In this document: piece after piece, positions 35,789-45,677 of the stretch
Layout of the letters: each line of letters starts with the position of its first letter
Numbering within the stretch: the first letter of the stretch is position 1
NCBI GenBank assembly: GCA_910589125.1
Contig: CAJURX010000012.1
Location: 1-64,000, forward strand
Reading direction: 5' to 3'
DNA: 64,000 nucleotides
Source of the DNA: an uncultured Eggerthellaceae bacterium
GTDB lineage: Bacteria > Actinomycetota > Coriobacteriia > Coriobacteriales > Eggerthellaceae
Made by a program: the position numbers and the translations under genes
The notes under the pieces: model-generated
Databases searched by the model: none
Seen by the model: only the letters and a program-made list of their open reading frames with translations
What the model was told of the DNA's origin: nothing

Positions 35789-37042
35789 GTGCGCATCGGC
35801 CGCAGCAAGACCGGCGCAGCCGGGCATATCAAGAAGAACACACGGGGCACGTCCAATGAGATATCGTTCTCCGTTCTTGACAGCATGAAGGGACAGGACG
35901 AAGAGGACGACGGCGCATCTCCGCTCGGTCGCATCTCCCTGTTCACGCTCGGTGCGAAGAAACCTGCATCCACGCCATCCAAGCAGCCGACGCTTCCCGG
36001 CAAGACCGCATCGCGCACGCACGCGGCTCCTCATAAGGCTACATGGAAGTCAACGGACCATGAGGTGACGGCGCGCCGCTCGCGGCGCAAGCGAAGCCGC
36101 CGCATGGTGGTGGGCCTGATCAGCGTCGCATGCCTGATCGGGATCGTGTTCGCTGGCATCATCGGAGTGGGGCGCTATCAGCAGATGCAAGAGCGCGCCC
36201 TGAACCTGACCTCTCAGATAGAGGATGTGCGCCAGCAGTACAGCGTTGCCGAGCCATTCCTCACGCTGGTGAAGGACACGCTCGCCACGCCCTTGGCTGA
36301 CATCGACCGCGCTGCTCTCGAACAGCAGCTGACAGGGTGGGAGTCTCGCCAGCAGAGCATCACGACGAAGCTGCGCGCCACCAAGACCGCGATCGAGAAC
36401 ATCGAAGGGCAGTCCTCAGGGGCCGAGCTGGAGCGCGCGAACAAGGCCATCGGCGTTGTGAATGCGACGATCAAAGCCATGGAAGCGGGGCGGACCGCTC
36501 TCACCGAGGTCTCAGATGCGGCTTCTTCCTATGCGCAAGCCGAGTCGTTCATGACGCACGCGATGGAAGGGGATGCTGATGCACGCGAAGCCGTCTCAGG
36601 AGATCTGACCGATGCTGCGGCGGCGAATGCAGCCATCGAGATGTCTGCGGCAGCCATCACAGAGTTCGCGGCTGCGCGCGATGCGGTGCAAGCAGTCATC
36701 GCGAGTGCGGGAGGGATGATCGATCAGTCCGGTCAGTTCGAGGCATCGGCTGCTGAGCTGCTGCAGCCATTCGTTGACTATGCGAATCTGCGCATCCAAG
36801 CACAAGAGCATGCGCAGGAGGCAGACAAGGGGTTCCTTGCCACATCCAGCCAGCAGATGATCGACGCGAATGCGAGCTACAACGCCGCTGAGGAGCAAGC
36901 TGCGGACTTGATAGCCGACCTTCGCGGGTCCTATCCCACCGACATCGTGCAGCGCGCGTATGAAGCGACCATCCCCACGAGCGAGAGCGTGACAGCATGG
37001 CAGGCAGAATGGACGCGCGCTCAACAGCTGCTCGAAGGGTAG
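35789..37042 (+). CDS. Membrane-anchored coiled-coil protein, function unknown
   Basis: The 417-residue protein starts with GTG behind GGAGGGGAGGACGC (MRIGRSKTGAAGHIKKNTRG). The first ~100 residues are polar and end in a very basic patch (ARRSRRKRSRRMV). One TM follows (VGLISVACLIGIVFAGIIGVG), then about 290 residues rich in Ala, Gln and Glu with heptad-like patterns (SQIEDVRQQYSVAEPF, QQSITTKLRATKTAIENIE). The predicted topology is N-in with a long extracytoplasmic coiled coil. I recognise no catalytic motif. It lies ahead of the M28-like membrane protein with a 164-bp gap and may belong to the same envelope cluster. Confidence 0.75.
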   Translation: MRIGRSKTGAAGHIKKNTRGTSNEISFSVLDSMKGQDEEDDGASPLGRISLFTLGAKKPASTPSKQPTLPGKTASRTHAAPHKATWKSTDHEVTARRSRRKRSRRMVVGLISVACLIGIVFAGIIGVGRYQQMQERALNLTSQIEDVRQQYSVAEPFLTLVKDTLATPLADIDRAALEQQLTGWESRQQSITTKLRATKTAIENIEGQSSGAELERANKAIGVVNATIKAMEAGRTALTEVSDAASSYAQAESFMTHAMEGDADAREAVSGDLTDAAAANAAIEMSAAAITEFAAARDAVQAVIASAGGMIDQSGQFEASAAELLQPFVDYANLRIQAQEHAQEADKGFLATSSQQMIDANASYNAAEEQAADLIADLRGSYPTDIVQRAYEATIPTSESVTAWQAEWTRAQQLLEG

Positions 37043-37206
37043 CTGACTGCTGATCGGCGCTGCTCCTTGGTGCCATCATCTGCGCGGCCCAAGGCGCTGA
37101 CACGTGCACTCCCGAACGTGCTCCTGTGTGCGACGGCGGATGCTGTTTCCCCTGCAATGATATACTTTCTGATGATTATGCCCTGACCGGCGACGAAAGG
37201 CATGTA

Positions 37207-40200
37207 ATGGCAGAGGCGATAGAGTACGCTGCACGCTTGGCTGACACGATCGGTGCGCGACCAGCCGGCACGGAAGAGGAGCAACAAGCTTCGTTCTTCA
37301 TCGAAGAGGTCCTTCGCGACGAAGCGGAGCTGCCTACGGAGACCGAGGAGTTCAACTGCAACCTGAACTACGAGCTCCCGCGCACGGTCTGCTGCGTTGC
37401 TACTGCTGTACTGGGCATCCTGTCCATCTTCCTGCCTCTCATGGTGGTCCCGTCGGTCATCATCACCATCATCACCGCTGCCCTGTTCATCGCAGATGCG
37501 TTCGACAAGTCACCCCTTGCGCGGTTTGGCAACTCGGGGATCAGCCAGAACATCCTTGCTCGCTACACGCCGCAGACCGATGCGGGAACGCGGGGTCGCA
37601 AGCGCAAGGTGGTGCTGGTCTCTCACTATGATTCTGGGAAGGTGCGCACTGAGGCCAAGGGGGGCATGCTCTCCGCTTTTCCCTACATCTATATAGCAGA
37701 GCTCGTGGGCATGGTGCTCGTGCCCGTTGCGCTGCTGATCCGCTTGGTATCGAGCGCGGGTGGTCCCATGCTCACGGCGCTCAATGTCATCACCGTCATC
37801 GGCGTGGTCATCTCGCTCCTTTCGGTGATCGGATTCTTGATCCATCAGACCGCGCAGTACAACAAGGGCGCGAATGTGAATGCGGCGGGCATCGCCGTGC
37901 TGCTGGAGTGCGCGAAGCGCGTCAGCGAAGAGCCCGAGGACCTGCTGGACGATATCTTGATGAGCGGCGAAGAGGAGCTGCGCGAGCAGGGGCTGATCCC
38001 CAAAGGCGCAGAGCTCACCTATGAGGATGACATCCTGCCCGATGGGGACGATCGCGCCCAGGTGGGATTCGATGCCGTGCTCGCGCCTGAACAGGTGCCT
38101 GCTGTCGAAGCGGGCATGGATGCAGCTGCGGTACCCCAAGCAGCAGAGGGCGGCGCAGCAGCCCCTGCGACGATGGCGGGAGAGGCGGCAGCCCTGGCAG
38201 CCACGATGGCGGGCGCAACGCTCGGCACGGTGGGTGTGTCCGAGGTAGCAGGGATGGACCAACGTGCTGCGTATTCGGCGGCTGTCTCGCATGGCATCCC
38301 GGAGCCTGAGCCCGAAGAGGATCCGAACGTTCCCGAGTGGTATCGCAAGGCGATGAAGAAGGCGAAGCACGAGGAGGACGATGGCCCCGTGCAGCGCTCT
38401 CGATTCGCCGATGCGCTGGATAACGCGAATGCTGTTAGCGCGAATGCGATCGAGGCTGAGCAAGCGCAGTCCGAGGCGGAGCGTCGCCTTGAGCAGATGC
38501 GCGCATCCATCATGGGCACAGCGGGCGCACCAGGTGTTGCCACTGCTGCAGCCACCGCGCACCAGCACTCGGGTGTGGGCGGCTATCTGTCCAGCATGAC
38601 GGAGGCAGAGAGCTACGAGAAGGCAGCAACGGTGCCGGTGGCATCGCCGCTCACTCCTTCGCCATCGGTCGTGCCATCCGCAGCAGCCACTGCTGGCATC
38701 CCCGTTCCTGCTGCTGAGGTGCAAGCCGCAGCCGAGGCCGCTGCAGCCGCAGCTGCCGCAGCAACGGACAAGACGCTCTCTTTCATCCCCGTGGAAGTGG
38801 ACACCGAGGCGATCCTTCGCGAGAACGCTGAGCTCAAGGGAGGTGCTTCCTCACAGGCAGCGCCTGCGGCAAGCGCGGACCCTGCGGGGACGGAGACGGC
38901 GAGCAGCGGCCGCAAGAAGCGCACCATCAGCCTTCCCAGCCTCACGGGCGCCATCGAGGGCGTCAACGCACGGTTGCAGAATGCTCCCTTGGCTGAGGCC
39001 GAGGAAGAGCCGCCCAGTGAGGAGAAGCGCACAGCGCGCAGGCAGGCACGGCAGGAGAAGCTGGCATCATCGCTTCCCTCGACGGATTCGCAAGATCTGC
39101 CCGAGGCTGATAGGACGCAGGCCATCAATCTGGCGGGATCGTTCGTCTCTCCGAGCGCGACCACCACATTCGAGCCCTTGGGTGATGAGCTGGTGGCAGA
39201 CGTGGACGACGAGGATATCTACATTGATGATGCGGATGACTCGGATTACGCTAGCGAGTTCACGGCCACGGGTGCTCCCGCAGGGGCCGGCTATGTCGAG
39301 ATGCCGCGCTCTCGGGCCTCGCGCATGTTCGGCCGCTTCCGTCGAAAGAAGCGCGATGACGATGTGAGCATCAGCGAAGCCTATGGCCTTGATGAGCAGT
39401 GGGACGCGCGGTCTGCCGGTGCGAAGCGCGGTGGCTGGGAGAGCTTCCGCGAGGATGATGGCTTCGACGCCTATGATGATGAGGAATGGAACGGCGGCGC
39501 GTTCTCCAAGGTGCGCGAGATGGCTGGTCGTGCAACGGGTGGCGCTGGTCGCGATGCCGATGCAGCAGACGGCGAAGGCCGCGGTGCAGGTCGTGCTGGT
39601 CGCGGAAGCCGCAGTGGTCGCAGCAGCAGGTCTGGGCAAGCTCCCCATGCGGAGGAGGGTGCTGAGGAGCGCCGCTCTCGTAGGAGCCGTCGGACCGAGA
39701 ACCCCTTCGGCGATATCCCACTCACATCCATGCCCATCGAAGAGCGCGAGATCATCCAGCAGTTCCATAGCGGTGCCGTTTCCTGTGAGGTGTGGTTCTT
39801 GGCCGTGGGTGCAGAGCTTGCGAACAATGCGGGCATCAAGGCATTCATGGCAGCCCATGCTGACGAGCTGAAGGGCGCTGTGGTGATCGACCTCGATGGC
39901 CTGGGCGCAGGCGAGCTCTCCTTGATCGAGGAGGACGGCACGATCATGGTGAAGAAGCCGAACGCGCGCCTGAAGCGCTATGTGAACAAGGCTGCTTCGT
40001 CGCTTGGCATGAAGCTCGGGCGCGGCAAGATGCGTTGGCGCACCAGCGGGGCATACTGCACTGCGGCGCACGGGCTGCAAACGCTGCACCTTGCTGGCAT
40101 GGAGGGCGGCAAGCCTGCCTACGGAGCGCAAGCGGACGACGTCATCGACAATCTCTCCGAAGAGATGCTCGACCAGAACACCGCATTCGTGATGGAGGTC

Positions 40201-40215
40201 CTGCGTCAGGTTTAG
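37207..40215 (+). CDS. M28-like membrane protein with degenerate zinc site and large low-complexity insertion
   Basis: The 1002-residue protein starts at 37207 behind GAAAGGCATGTA. The N-terminal part resembles M28 aminopeptidases (ARPAGTEEEQQASFFIEEVL; VVLVSHYDSGK near residue 135 with the His and Asp ligands). It contains three or four TMs (about 85-125, 160-185, 190-220). After GANVNAAGIAVLLECAKRV (about 219) the fold is interrupted by some 600 residues rich in Ala, Glu, Arg and Asp. It then resumes at CEVWFLAVGAELANNAG (about 862) and ends PAYGAQADDVIDNLSEEML. The bridging Asp (ANVNAAG for xxDNxxG), the first Glu of the EE pair and the C-terminal His ligand appear absent. It is probably a non-catalytic relative (inference). 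Confidence 0.72.
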   Translation: MAEAIEYAARLADTIGARPAGTEEEQQASFFIEEVLRDEAELPTETEEFNCNLNYELPRTVCCVATAVLGILSIFLPLMVVPSVIITIITAALFIADAFDKSPLARFGNSGISQNILARYTPQTDAGTRGRKRKVVLVSHYDSGKVRTEAKGGMLSAFPYIYIAELVGMVLVPVALLIRLVSSAGGPMLTALNVITVIGVVISLLSVIGFLIHQTAQYNKGANVNAAGIAVLLECAKRVSEEPEDLLDDILMSGEEELREQGLIPKGAELTYEDDILPDGDDRAQVGFDAVLAPEQVPAVEAGMDAAAVPQAAEGGAAAPATMAGEAAALAATMAGATLGTVGVSEVAGMDQRAAYSAAVSHGIPEPEPEEDPNVPEWYRKAMKKAKHEEDDGPVQRSRFADALDNANAVSANAIEAEQAQSEAERRLEQMRASIMGTAGAPGVATAAATAHQHSGVGGYLSSMTEAESYEKAATVPVASPLTPSPSVVPSAAATAGIPVPAAEVQAAAEAAAAAAAAATDKTLSFIPVEVDTEAILRENAELKGGASSQAAPAASADPAGTETASSGRKKRTISLPSLTGAIEGVNARLQNAPLAEAEEEPPSEEKRTARRQARQEKLASSLPSTDSQDLPEADRTQAINLAGSFVSPSATTTFEPLGDELVADVDDEDIYIDDADDSDYASEFTATGAPAGAGYVEMPRSRASRMFGRFRRKKRDDDVSISEAYGLDEQWDARSAGAKRGGWESFREDDGFDAYDDEEWNGGAFSKVREMAGRATGGAGRDADAADGEGRGAGRAGRGSRSGRSSRSGQAPHAEEGAEERRSRRSRRTENPFGDIPLTSMPIEEREIIQQFHSGAVSCEVWFLAVGAELANNAGIKAFMAAHADELKGAVVIDLDGLGAGELSLIEEDGTIMVKKPNARLKRYVNKAASSLGMKLGRGKMRWRTSGAYCTAAHGLQTLHLAGMEGGKPAYGAQADDVIDNLSEEMLDQNTAFVMEVLRQV

Positions 40216-40332
40216 TCGCACCTTCGCTGGATAGCCTTTGATCCATGGTTCGGTTTGGTAACGAAAGGGCCTCGGTCTGGCCCACGATCAGCAACGCCCT
40301 GTATCCTGACCCTCACATCTTTGGGAGGGTGC

Positions 40333-42585
40333 ATGGGGAACTTTGAGAAGAAGAGAGATTCGCTGGCTGTAGCCGTACGCGTGACGGCGGTCTTGGTCGT
40401 GCTGTTCCTTGCTGCATTCTTCATCGTGACGGTGAATAACATGGCCACCATCTCCAGTCAGGTGGAGGAGATGAAGGACGGCCCCTTCCCTACGTCCATT
40501 GCGGCGGGGCATATCGAGACCGACATCGCTCAGGTGGAGACGCTGGCAACGCACATCACCCACTACCGGTATCTGCCTGAGAAGACCAACGACCTGGAGC
40601 TGCATTTCCAAGAGGTGGATGCGAGCATCCGCGAGCAGCTGTCGCAGATAGAGCCTGACTCGCTCAGAAATCCTGCGGAGGCGCACGTCCTGCAGGCAGA
40701 TTACGACACCCTCTACATCCGCCTTTCGAGTGTCATCGAGCTCCTTCAAGACGAGGGGACCAGCAATGATGTGATCGAAGAATACGTGGATGCTGACATC
40801 ATGCCCTTGGCGAACAACATGCTGGAGTTGGCGAACAAGATCCTGGACGAGACCACGGATAAGGTGGATTCGACATATACCATCGTGAATCGCGCTTGCA
40901 TCCAAACGATCATCTTCGCGTGCGTGCTCATGGTGTGCGTTGTCGTGATGCTTTTCCTCTACATGCTGATGTTGCGACGCAAGAACCAGCAAGAGAAACT
41001 GCTGCGCACGCATCTTGAGGATGCGCTTGCGTTGGCGCAGAGCGCGAACGCGGCCAAGAGCGAGTTCCTGTCGAACATGAGCCATGACATCCGGACGCCC
41101 ATGAACGCCATCATCGGCTTGACCGCCATCGCGGATGACAGCATCGACGATCCGCTGCGCGTCAAGCAGTGTCTCACGCGCATCACGACCTCTTCGAAGC
41201 ATCTTCTGAGCTTGATCAACGATGTGCTGGACATGAACAAGATAGAGAGCGGCAAGGCCATTCTCTCAGAAGAACGCTTCTTCATGCCCGACCTGGTCGA
41301 GGAGCTCATCTCCATCGTGCAACCTCAGGCTGCCGAAAAGCATCTGAACACGGATATCATCATCAATGACATCCGTCACGAAGCGTTGATCGGTGACGCC
41401 ATGCGCTTGCGCCAGATCATCCTCAACTTGATATCGAATTCCATCAAGTACACGGACGAGGGTGGCGACGTGCGGATGATCATCACGGAGGACTCATCTG
41501 CGAGCGAAGACGTTGCCAACATCCAGATCGTCGTGAAGGATACGGGAATCGGGATGGATCCTGGATTCATACAGCACGTGTTCGAGCCATTCGAGCGCGA
41601 GCGGAATGACTACACGGTGTTCACCGAGGGTACGGGCCTCGGCATGGCTATCACCAAGAACCTCGTGGAGCTCATGGGGGGCACCATCAGCGTGAGGAGC
41701 GAGTTGGGCCAGGGTACGGAGTTCATGGTCTGCGTGCCGCTCAAGGTTGCTCCTGATGCGACCGAGCTTGACCTTGCTGGGTTCGCGGGATTGCACGTCC
41801 TGGTCGTGGATGACAACTATCTGGTCATGCAGAATGCCGTTCATGCGCTGACGGAGTTCGGCGTAGAGGTGGAGGGAACGACGGCAGGAACGGACGCAGC
41901 GCGGTTGGTGGCAGAAGCGCGTGCAGCGGGTACCCCGTATGATCTGGTCATCGTGGACCTGAAGATGCCAGATGTGGATGGAGTGGAGGCCGCTCGTCGC
42001 ATCCGCGAGGCTGTAGGCGAAGATGCACCGCTCATCGTGATGGCCTCATATGGATGGGAGGAGCAAGATGGCGCCTCTCAACCAGAAGGAGTGGACGCGC
42101 TCATCGGCAAGCCTCTGTTCCGCTCACGGCTGCATGGAACGGTGAATCGCTTGTGCATCGAGGGAAAGACGCTGGATGCTCCCGTTGTGACGACGCGCGA
42201 GCCCGTCAATGGGCGCGTGCTCTTGGTTGACGACAACATGATCAACTTGGAGATCGGCCTTGAGCTGATAGCGAAGCTGGGTCCAGAGGTCGAAGGCGTT
42301 GATAGCGGACACGAAGCGGTGGCGAAGATCAGCGAGCGACCTGATGGCTATTACGGGCTGGTGTTCATGGATTGCAAGATGCCGCACATGGATGGGTTCG
42401 AGACCACCAAGGTCATCCGAAGGCTCTTGCAGGAGAGGAATCGCTCTCATCTGCCCATCGTGGCCATGACGGCGAATGCGTTCGCCGAGGACCGCGAGCA
42501 TGCGTTCGCGGTGGGCATGGATGGATTCATGTCGAAGCCGATCGACATGGGCGAGCTGGAGAAGACGCTGCGCACATTCCTGTGA
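40333..42585 (+). CDS. Hybrid sensor histidine kinase with two receiver domains
   Basis: The 750-residue protein starts at 40333 (MGNFEKKRDSLAV) behind GGGAGGGTGC. TM1 is near 15-35 and TM2 near 188-213, enclosing an extracytoplasmic helical sensor of about 150 residues. HisKA follows with SNMSHDIRTPMNAIIG (phospho-His about 250), then HATPase_c with DTGIGM and EGTGLGMAI. Receiver 1 has VVDDNYLV and VIVDLKMPD; receiver 2 has LVDDNMINLEIG and VFMDCKMPHMDGFE and MTANAF. No HPt domain or DNA-binding regulator is seen nearby, so the output partner must be elsewhere. The signal is unknown. Confidence 0.92.
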   Translation: MGNFEKKRDSLAVAVRVTAVLVVLFLAAFFIVTVNNMATISSQVEEMKDGPFPTSIAAGHIETDIAQVETLATHITHYRYLPEKTNDLELHFQEVDASIREQLSQIEPDSLRNPAEAHVLQADYDTLYIRLSSVIELLQDEGTSNDVIEEYVDADIMPLANNMLELANKILDETTDKVDSTYTIVNRACIQTIIFACVLMVCVVVMLFLYMLMLRRKNQQEKLLRTHLEDALALAQSANAAKSEFLSNMSHDIRTPMNAIIGLTAIADDSIDDPLRVKQCLTRITTSSKHLLSLINDVLDMNKIESGKAILSEERFFMPDLVEELISIVQPQAAEKHLNTDIIINDIRHEALIGDAMRLRQIILNLISNSIKYTDEGGDVRMIITEDSSASEDVANIQIVVKDTGIGMDPGFIQHVFEPFERERNDYTVFTEGTGLGMAITKNLVELMGGTISVRSELGQGTEFMVCVPLKVAPDATELDLAGFAGLHVLVVDDNYLVMQNAVHALTEFGVEVEGTTAGTDAARLVAEARAAGTPYDLVIVDLKMPDVDGVEAARRIREAVGEDAPLIVMASYGWEEQDGASQPEGVDALIGKPLFRSRLHGTVNRLCIEGKTLDAPVVTTREPVNGRVLLVDDNMINLEIGLELIAKLGPEVEGVDSGHEAVAKISERPDGYYGLVFMDCKMPHMDGFETTKVIRRLLQERNRSHLPIVAMTANAFAEDREHAFAVGMDGFMSKPIDMGELEKTLRTFL

Positions 42586-42694
42586 GCTGGTGGAGCGGAA
42601 GCGCACTGGTGATGTGCCTCGTATGGTCTCGTGATGCACAGGTGTTGGGTGGCACGACGGCCGTGCTGTGTGCGGGGGAGTGTAGCGTTGAGGC

Positions 42695-42700
42695 TACAAT
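42695..42700 (+). promoter_or_regulatory. -10 element of a probable leaderless transcript
   Basis: TACAAT is followed by GGTCGG and then the ATG at 42707. The spacing of exactly 6 bases matches the arrangement ahead of 34979 and 57439. No Shine-Dalgarno is present. Confidence 0.45.
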
Positions 42701-42706
42701 GGTCGG

Positions 42707-44521
42707 ATGAAAGCGTATCTGCATAGCATGGCCCGGCGCGACCGATGGATGCTCCTGGCCTTGTCATTGCTGCTCTCTTCGTGTTGCGTGTTCGGGGTGT
42801 CCTATGTGGTCGGTGAGGGCTGGGCGGTGCTTCCGCTCTGGGCAGAGCTGCTTCTCACGCTAGTAGGCATCGTGCCATTCGCTCTCGGGTTGATAGGAGC
42901 CGATCGGCTCTTCGCTCATATCAGCGCACCACCGAGCGCTGCCGTTTCCATCCGCCGGCAGACCTCCCGGCGGCTTCTGTGGTCGTCATGCTTGCAGCGG
43001 CTTCCTCGGAAGTGCCGTCAGCAACACCGGCAGCTCCCCTTCTGGGCGCTCTTCGCCATCATGTGCGTCCTTTGGCTTCCCTGGGTGATCCCGAACTTCC
43101 CTGGCGGGACGTACTGGGATACGTATTGGCAGATGTGGCAGGTGTATCCGGAGGCGCATCCTGTGCCGCTGATCCAGTGGGCCGATGTACGGGAGGATAC
43201 GCTCACGGATGCGTGGCTCGTGGACCATCATCCGGTGTTGACCACGCTCCTCTATGGTGCGGCTGCCTGGGTATCCGACCAGATCACGGGCACGTGGATG
43301 GTCGGGGTGCTCGTGCTTTCGCTCGCACAGGTGCTTGCGTATGCGGCGCTGTTCTGTTGGGCCGTCTGCTGCTTCGGGAGGTGGGGCGTGCCTGCGCCCT
43401 TGCGTGCGTTCGCCTTCGCGTTGTTCTGCCTGCTGCCCTCATTTCCGGTATGGGCGGATTGCGTCGTGAAGGATTCCACGTTCGGGCTGTTCTTCTTCCC
43501 GTGGTTCATGATGCTGGTGGATTGTTTGCGCACGCGCGGGGCGAGCTTGGAGCGCGGCTCTTCCTGTGTGGGGATGGTGGTCTTGGCGCTCATGATGTGC
43601 TTGACGAAGAAGACGGGCATCTTCATCGTCATCGCCACGGCGGTCGTCCTGTGTTGGTGGTTCCGCCATCAATGGATGGATGGCCTGCGGACGGCATTCG
43701 CGACGTTCGCATGCCAAGGCGTCGCGTGCTTCATCGTGATGTGCATCGTGCTCCCCTTCGCTATCTTCCCTCTGGCGCATATCTCTCCCGGCGGGAAGCA
43801 GGAGGTGTTGGGTCCGCTCTTCCAGCAGACAGCGCGCTATGCCCAAGCGCATGAGCTCACGGAAGAGGAAGCGGCCATCATCGATGCGGTGGTGGATGTC
43901 GAACGCGTGCAGCATCACTACGACAGCGACTTCCAAGACGCGGTGAAGTACTACTACCGCGTGGATGCAACGCCTGAAGAGCTTGTTCGCTATCTGGGGT
44001 TATGGGTGCAGCATGGGCTGCAGGATCCAGAGGCGTACCTCGCATCGGTGGCGGCCATAGCAGGGCAGTATGTAGCGCCGACGACGTATCTGAACCTGCG
44101 CATGGTGACCGTGGACACGAAGCTCGGGGAGGAGAAGCGCCCGGTCCTCTGGAATCCGCCGGAGCTGGATGGCCTGCGGAAGGGGCTGGATGAAGGTTAC
44201 AAGGCGCTCGCTTCGGTGCCGGTCGTGGACGTGCCGTTCTTGACTGTGACCTATGTGCTCTGGCTGCCGTGCTTGCTGGCGTTCACATGGTGGCGCCGCC
44301 GGAGTTGGTATGGCTTGCTGCTGGTGCCGCTCGCCGTGGTCGTGGCGTTCTGTGTGATCGCGCCGGTGTTCGATGCGCGCTATGCGTGGCCGATGCTGTT
44401 GGCAGCACCGGTGATCGTGTCATTGGGAAGCGATGTGCCGTGTGCGCGAGCTTGTCAGGAGGCGGCCGATGCGCCTGGGAGCGCAGTCCGACAGGGTATG
44501 TCTGAGCAGGAAGCGCTCTAG
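42707..44521 (+). CDS. Polytopic membrane protein, DUF6020/GT-C glycosyltransferase-like
   Basis: The 604-residue protein has about 11-12 predicted TMs. Motifs resemble lipid-linked-sugar glycosyltransferases of the GT-C type: NFPGGTYWDTYWQMWQVYPE in the first large loop with acidic residues, and VDHHPVLTTLLYGAAAWVSD. DCVVKDSTFGLFFFPWFMM and KKTGIFIVIATAVVL follow, and ARYAWPMLLAAPVI is near the C-terminus. A soluble loop of about 110 residues lies between later TMs. I associate it with the DUF6020 family from memory. The likely role is transfer of sugars to envelope glycans (inference). galE is convergent next to it. Confidence 0.65.
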   Translation: MKAYLHSMARRDRWMLLALSLLLSSCCVFGVSYVVGEGWAVLPLWAELLLTLVGIVPFALGLIGADRLFAHISAPPSAAVSIRRQTSRRLLWSSCLQRLPRKCRQQHRQLPFWALFAIMCVLWLPWVIPNFPGGTYWDTYWQMWQVYPEAHPVPLIQWADVREDTLTDAWLVDHHPVLTTLLYGAAAWVSDQITGTWMVGVLVLSLAQVLAYAALFCWAVCCFGRWGVPAPLRAFAFALFCLLPSFPVWADCVVKDSTFGLFFFPWFMMLVDCLRTRGASLERGSSCVGMVVLALMMCLTKKTGIFIVIATAVVLCWWFRHQWMDGLRTAFATFACQGVACFIVMCIVLPFAIFPLAHISPGGKQEVLGPLFQQTARYAQAHELTEEEAAIIDAVVDVERVQHHYDSDFQDAVKYYYRVDATPEELVRYLGLWVQHGLQDPEAYLASVAAIAGQYVAPTTYLNLRMVTVDTKLGEEKRPVLWNPPELDGLRKGLDEGYKALASVPVVDVPFLTVTYVLWLPCLLAFTWWRRRSWYGLLLVPLAVVVAFCVIAPVFDARYAWPMLLAAPVIVSLGSDVPCARACQEAADAPGSAVRQGMSEQEAL

Positions 44522-44534
44522 CGGAGCTGCGTCC

Positions 44535-45677
44535 CTATGAGGCGTATCCGTCTGGATTGTTGCTCTGCCAGCGCCAGCTGTCCTCGCACATGCGATCAAG
44601 GTCATATTCTGCGACCCATCCCAGCTCTGTGCGCGCTTTGTCGCACGAGGCATAGTTCTCGGCGATGTCTCCTGCGCGGCGAGGCTTCATGACGTAGGGG
44701 ATCTCCTTGCCGCATGCACGCTCGAAGGCATGCACGACGTCCAGCACGCTGGATCCTCGGCCAGTTCCCAGGTTGAACACGCCTACGCCGCGGCGGCTGC
44801 CGTCAGGGGCTGCATCGCCCGGCAGGGAATAGGGGTCATCCGCGCAGCCCGTGCCCACGCGTCCGGCCATCCAGTCGATGGCGGCAACATGCCCGCGGGC
44901 CAGATCCACCACATGGATGTAGTCTCGCACACCTGTGCCGTCAGGCGTCGGGTAATCCTGCCCGAACACGCCCACCTCAGGCAGCTTGCCCACCGCTACC
45001 TTCGCCACATAGGGCACCAGATTGTTCGGGATGCCCTTCGGGTCCTCTCCGATGAGCCCGCTCTCGTGTGCGCCGATGGGGTTGAAGTACCGGAGCAGCA
45101 CGACGTTCCACTCAGGGTCGCCCACGTATAGGTCGGACAAGATGCGCTCCAGCATGCTCTTGGTCTGACCATAGGGGTTCGTGGCATCGTGCTTCTCAGC
45201 CATCTCCGTGATGGGCACCTGGTCCGGGTCTCCGTACACGGTGGCGCTTGACGAGAACACGATGCTCTTCACGCCATGCTGTCGGGCAACATCTACCAGC
45301 ACCAGCGTGCCCGCCACGTTGTTCCAGTAGTATTCCCACGGCTTCTGGACGCTTTCGCCCACGGCTTTGAATCCGGCGAAGTGGATGATGCCGCTGATGT
45401 CGTGTGCCGCGAATGTGGTATCGAGCGCGTCTCGATCCAGGATGGACGCCTGCACGAACTGGAGGCGCTCGGAGCCGGGTCCGGTCTCCGGCAGGTCACA
45501 GATCTGGCGCACGCGTGCGAGCGATTCGGCGCTGGAATTGCTCAGGTCATCCAACACGACCACGCTATACCCTGCATTCAGGAGCTCGACCACGGTGTGG
45601 CTGCCGATGAATCCGGCACCTCCCGTGACCAGGATGCATGTCTGTGCAGGTGGTTTCGCGAGCGTGTTGGTTGCCAT
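44535..45677 (-). CDS. galE: UDP-glucose 4-epimerase
   Basis: The 380-residue extended SDR enzyme interconverts UDP-glucose and UDP-galactose. The Rossmann motif is VTGGAGFIGSHTVVELLNAG, the catalytic Ser/Tyr/Lys are in FSSSATVYGD and NPYGQTKSMLE, and the C-terminal GTGRGSSVLDVVHAFE and KPRRAGDIAENYA are typical. GAAAGGACGCTC precedes the ATG. The 44521-44535 gap to the upstream convergent gene is only 13 bases. Confidence 0.95.
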   Translation of the reverse strand: MATNTLAKPPAQTCILVTGGAGFIGSHTVVELLNAGYSVVVLDDLSNSSAESLARVRQICDLPETGPGSERLQFVQASILDRDALDTTFAAHDISGIIHFAGFKAVGESVQKPWEYYWNNVAGTLVLVDVARQHGVKSIVFSSSATVYGDPDQVPITEMAEKHDATNPYGQTKSMLERILSDLYVGDPEWNVVLLRYFNPIGAHESGLIGEDPKGIPNNLVPYVAKVAVGKLPEVGVFGQDYPTPDGTGVRDYIHVVDLARGHVAAIDWMAGRVGTGCADDPYSLPGDAAPDGSRRGVGVFNLGTGRGSSVLDVVHAFERACGKEIPYVMKPRRAGDIAENYASCDKARTELGWVAEYDLDRMCEDSWRWQSNNPDGYAS

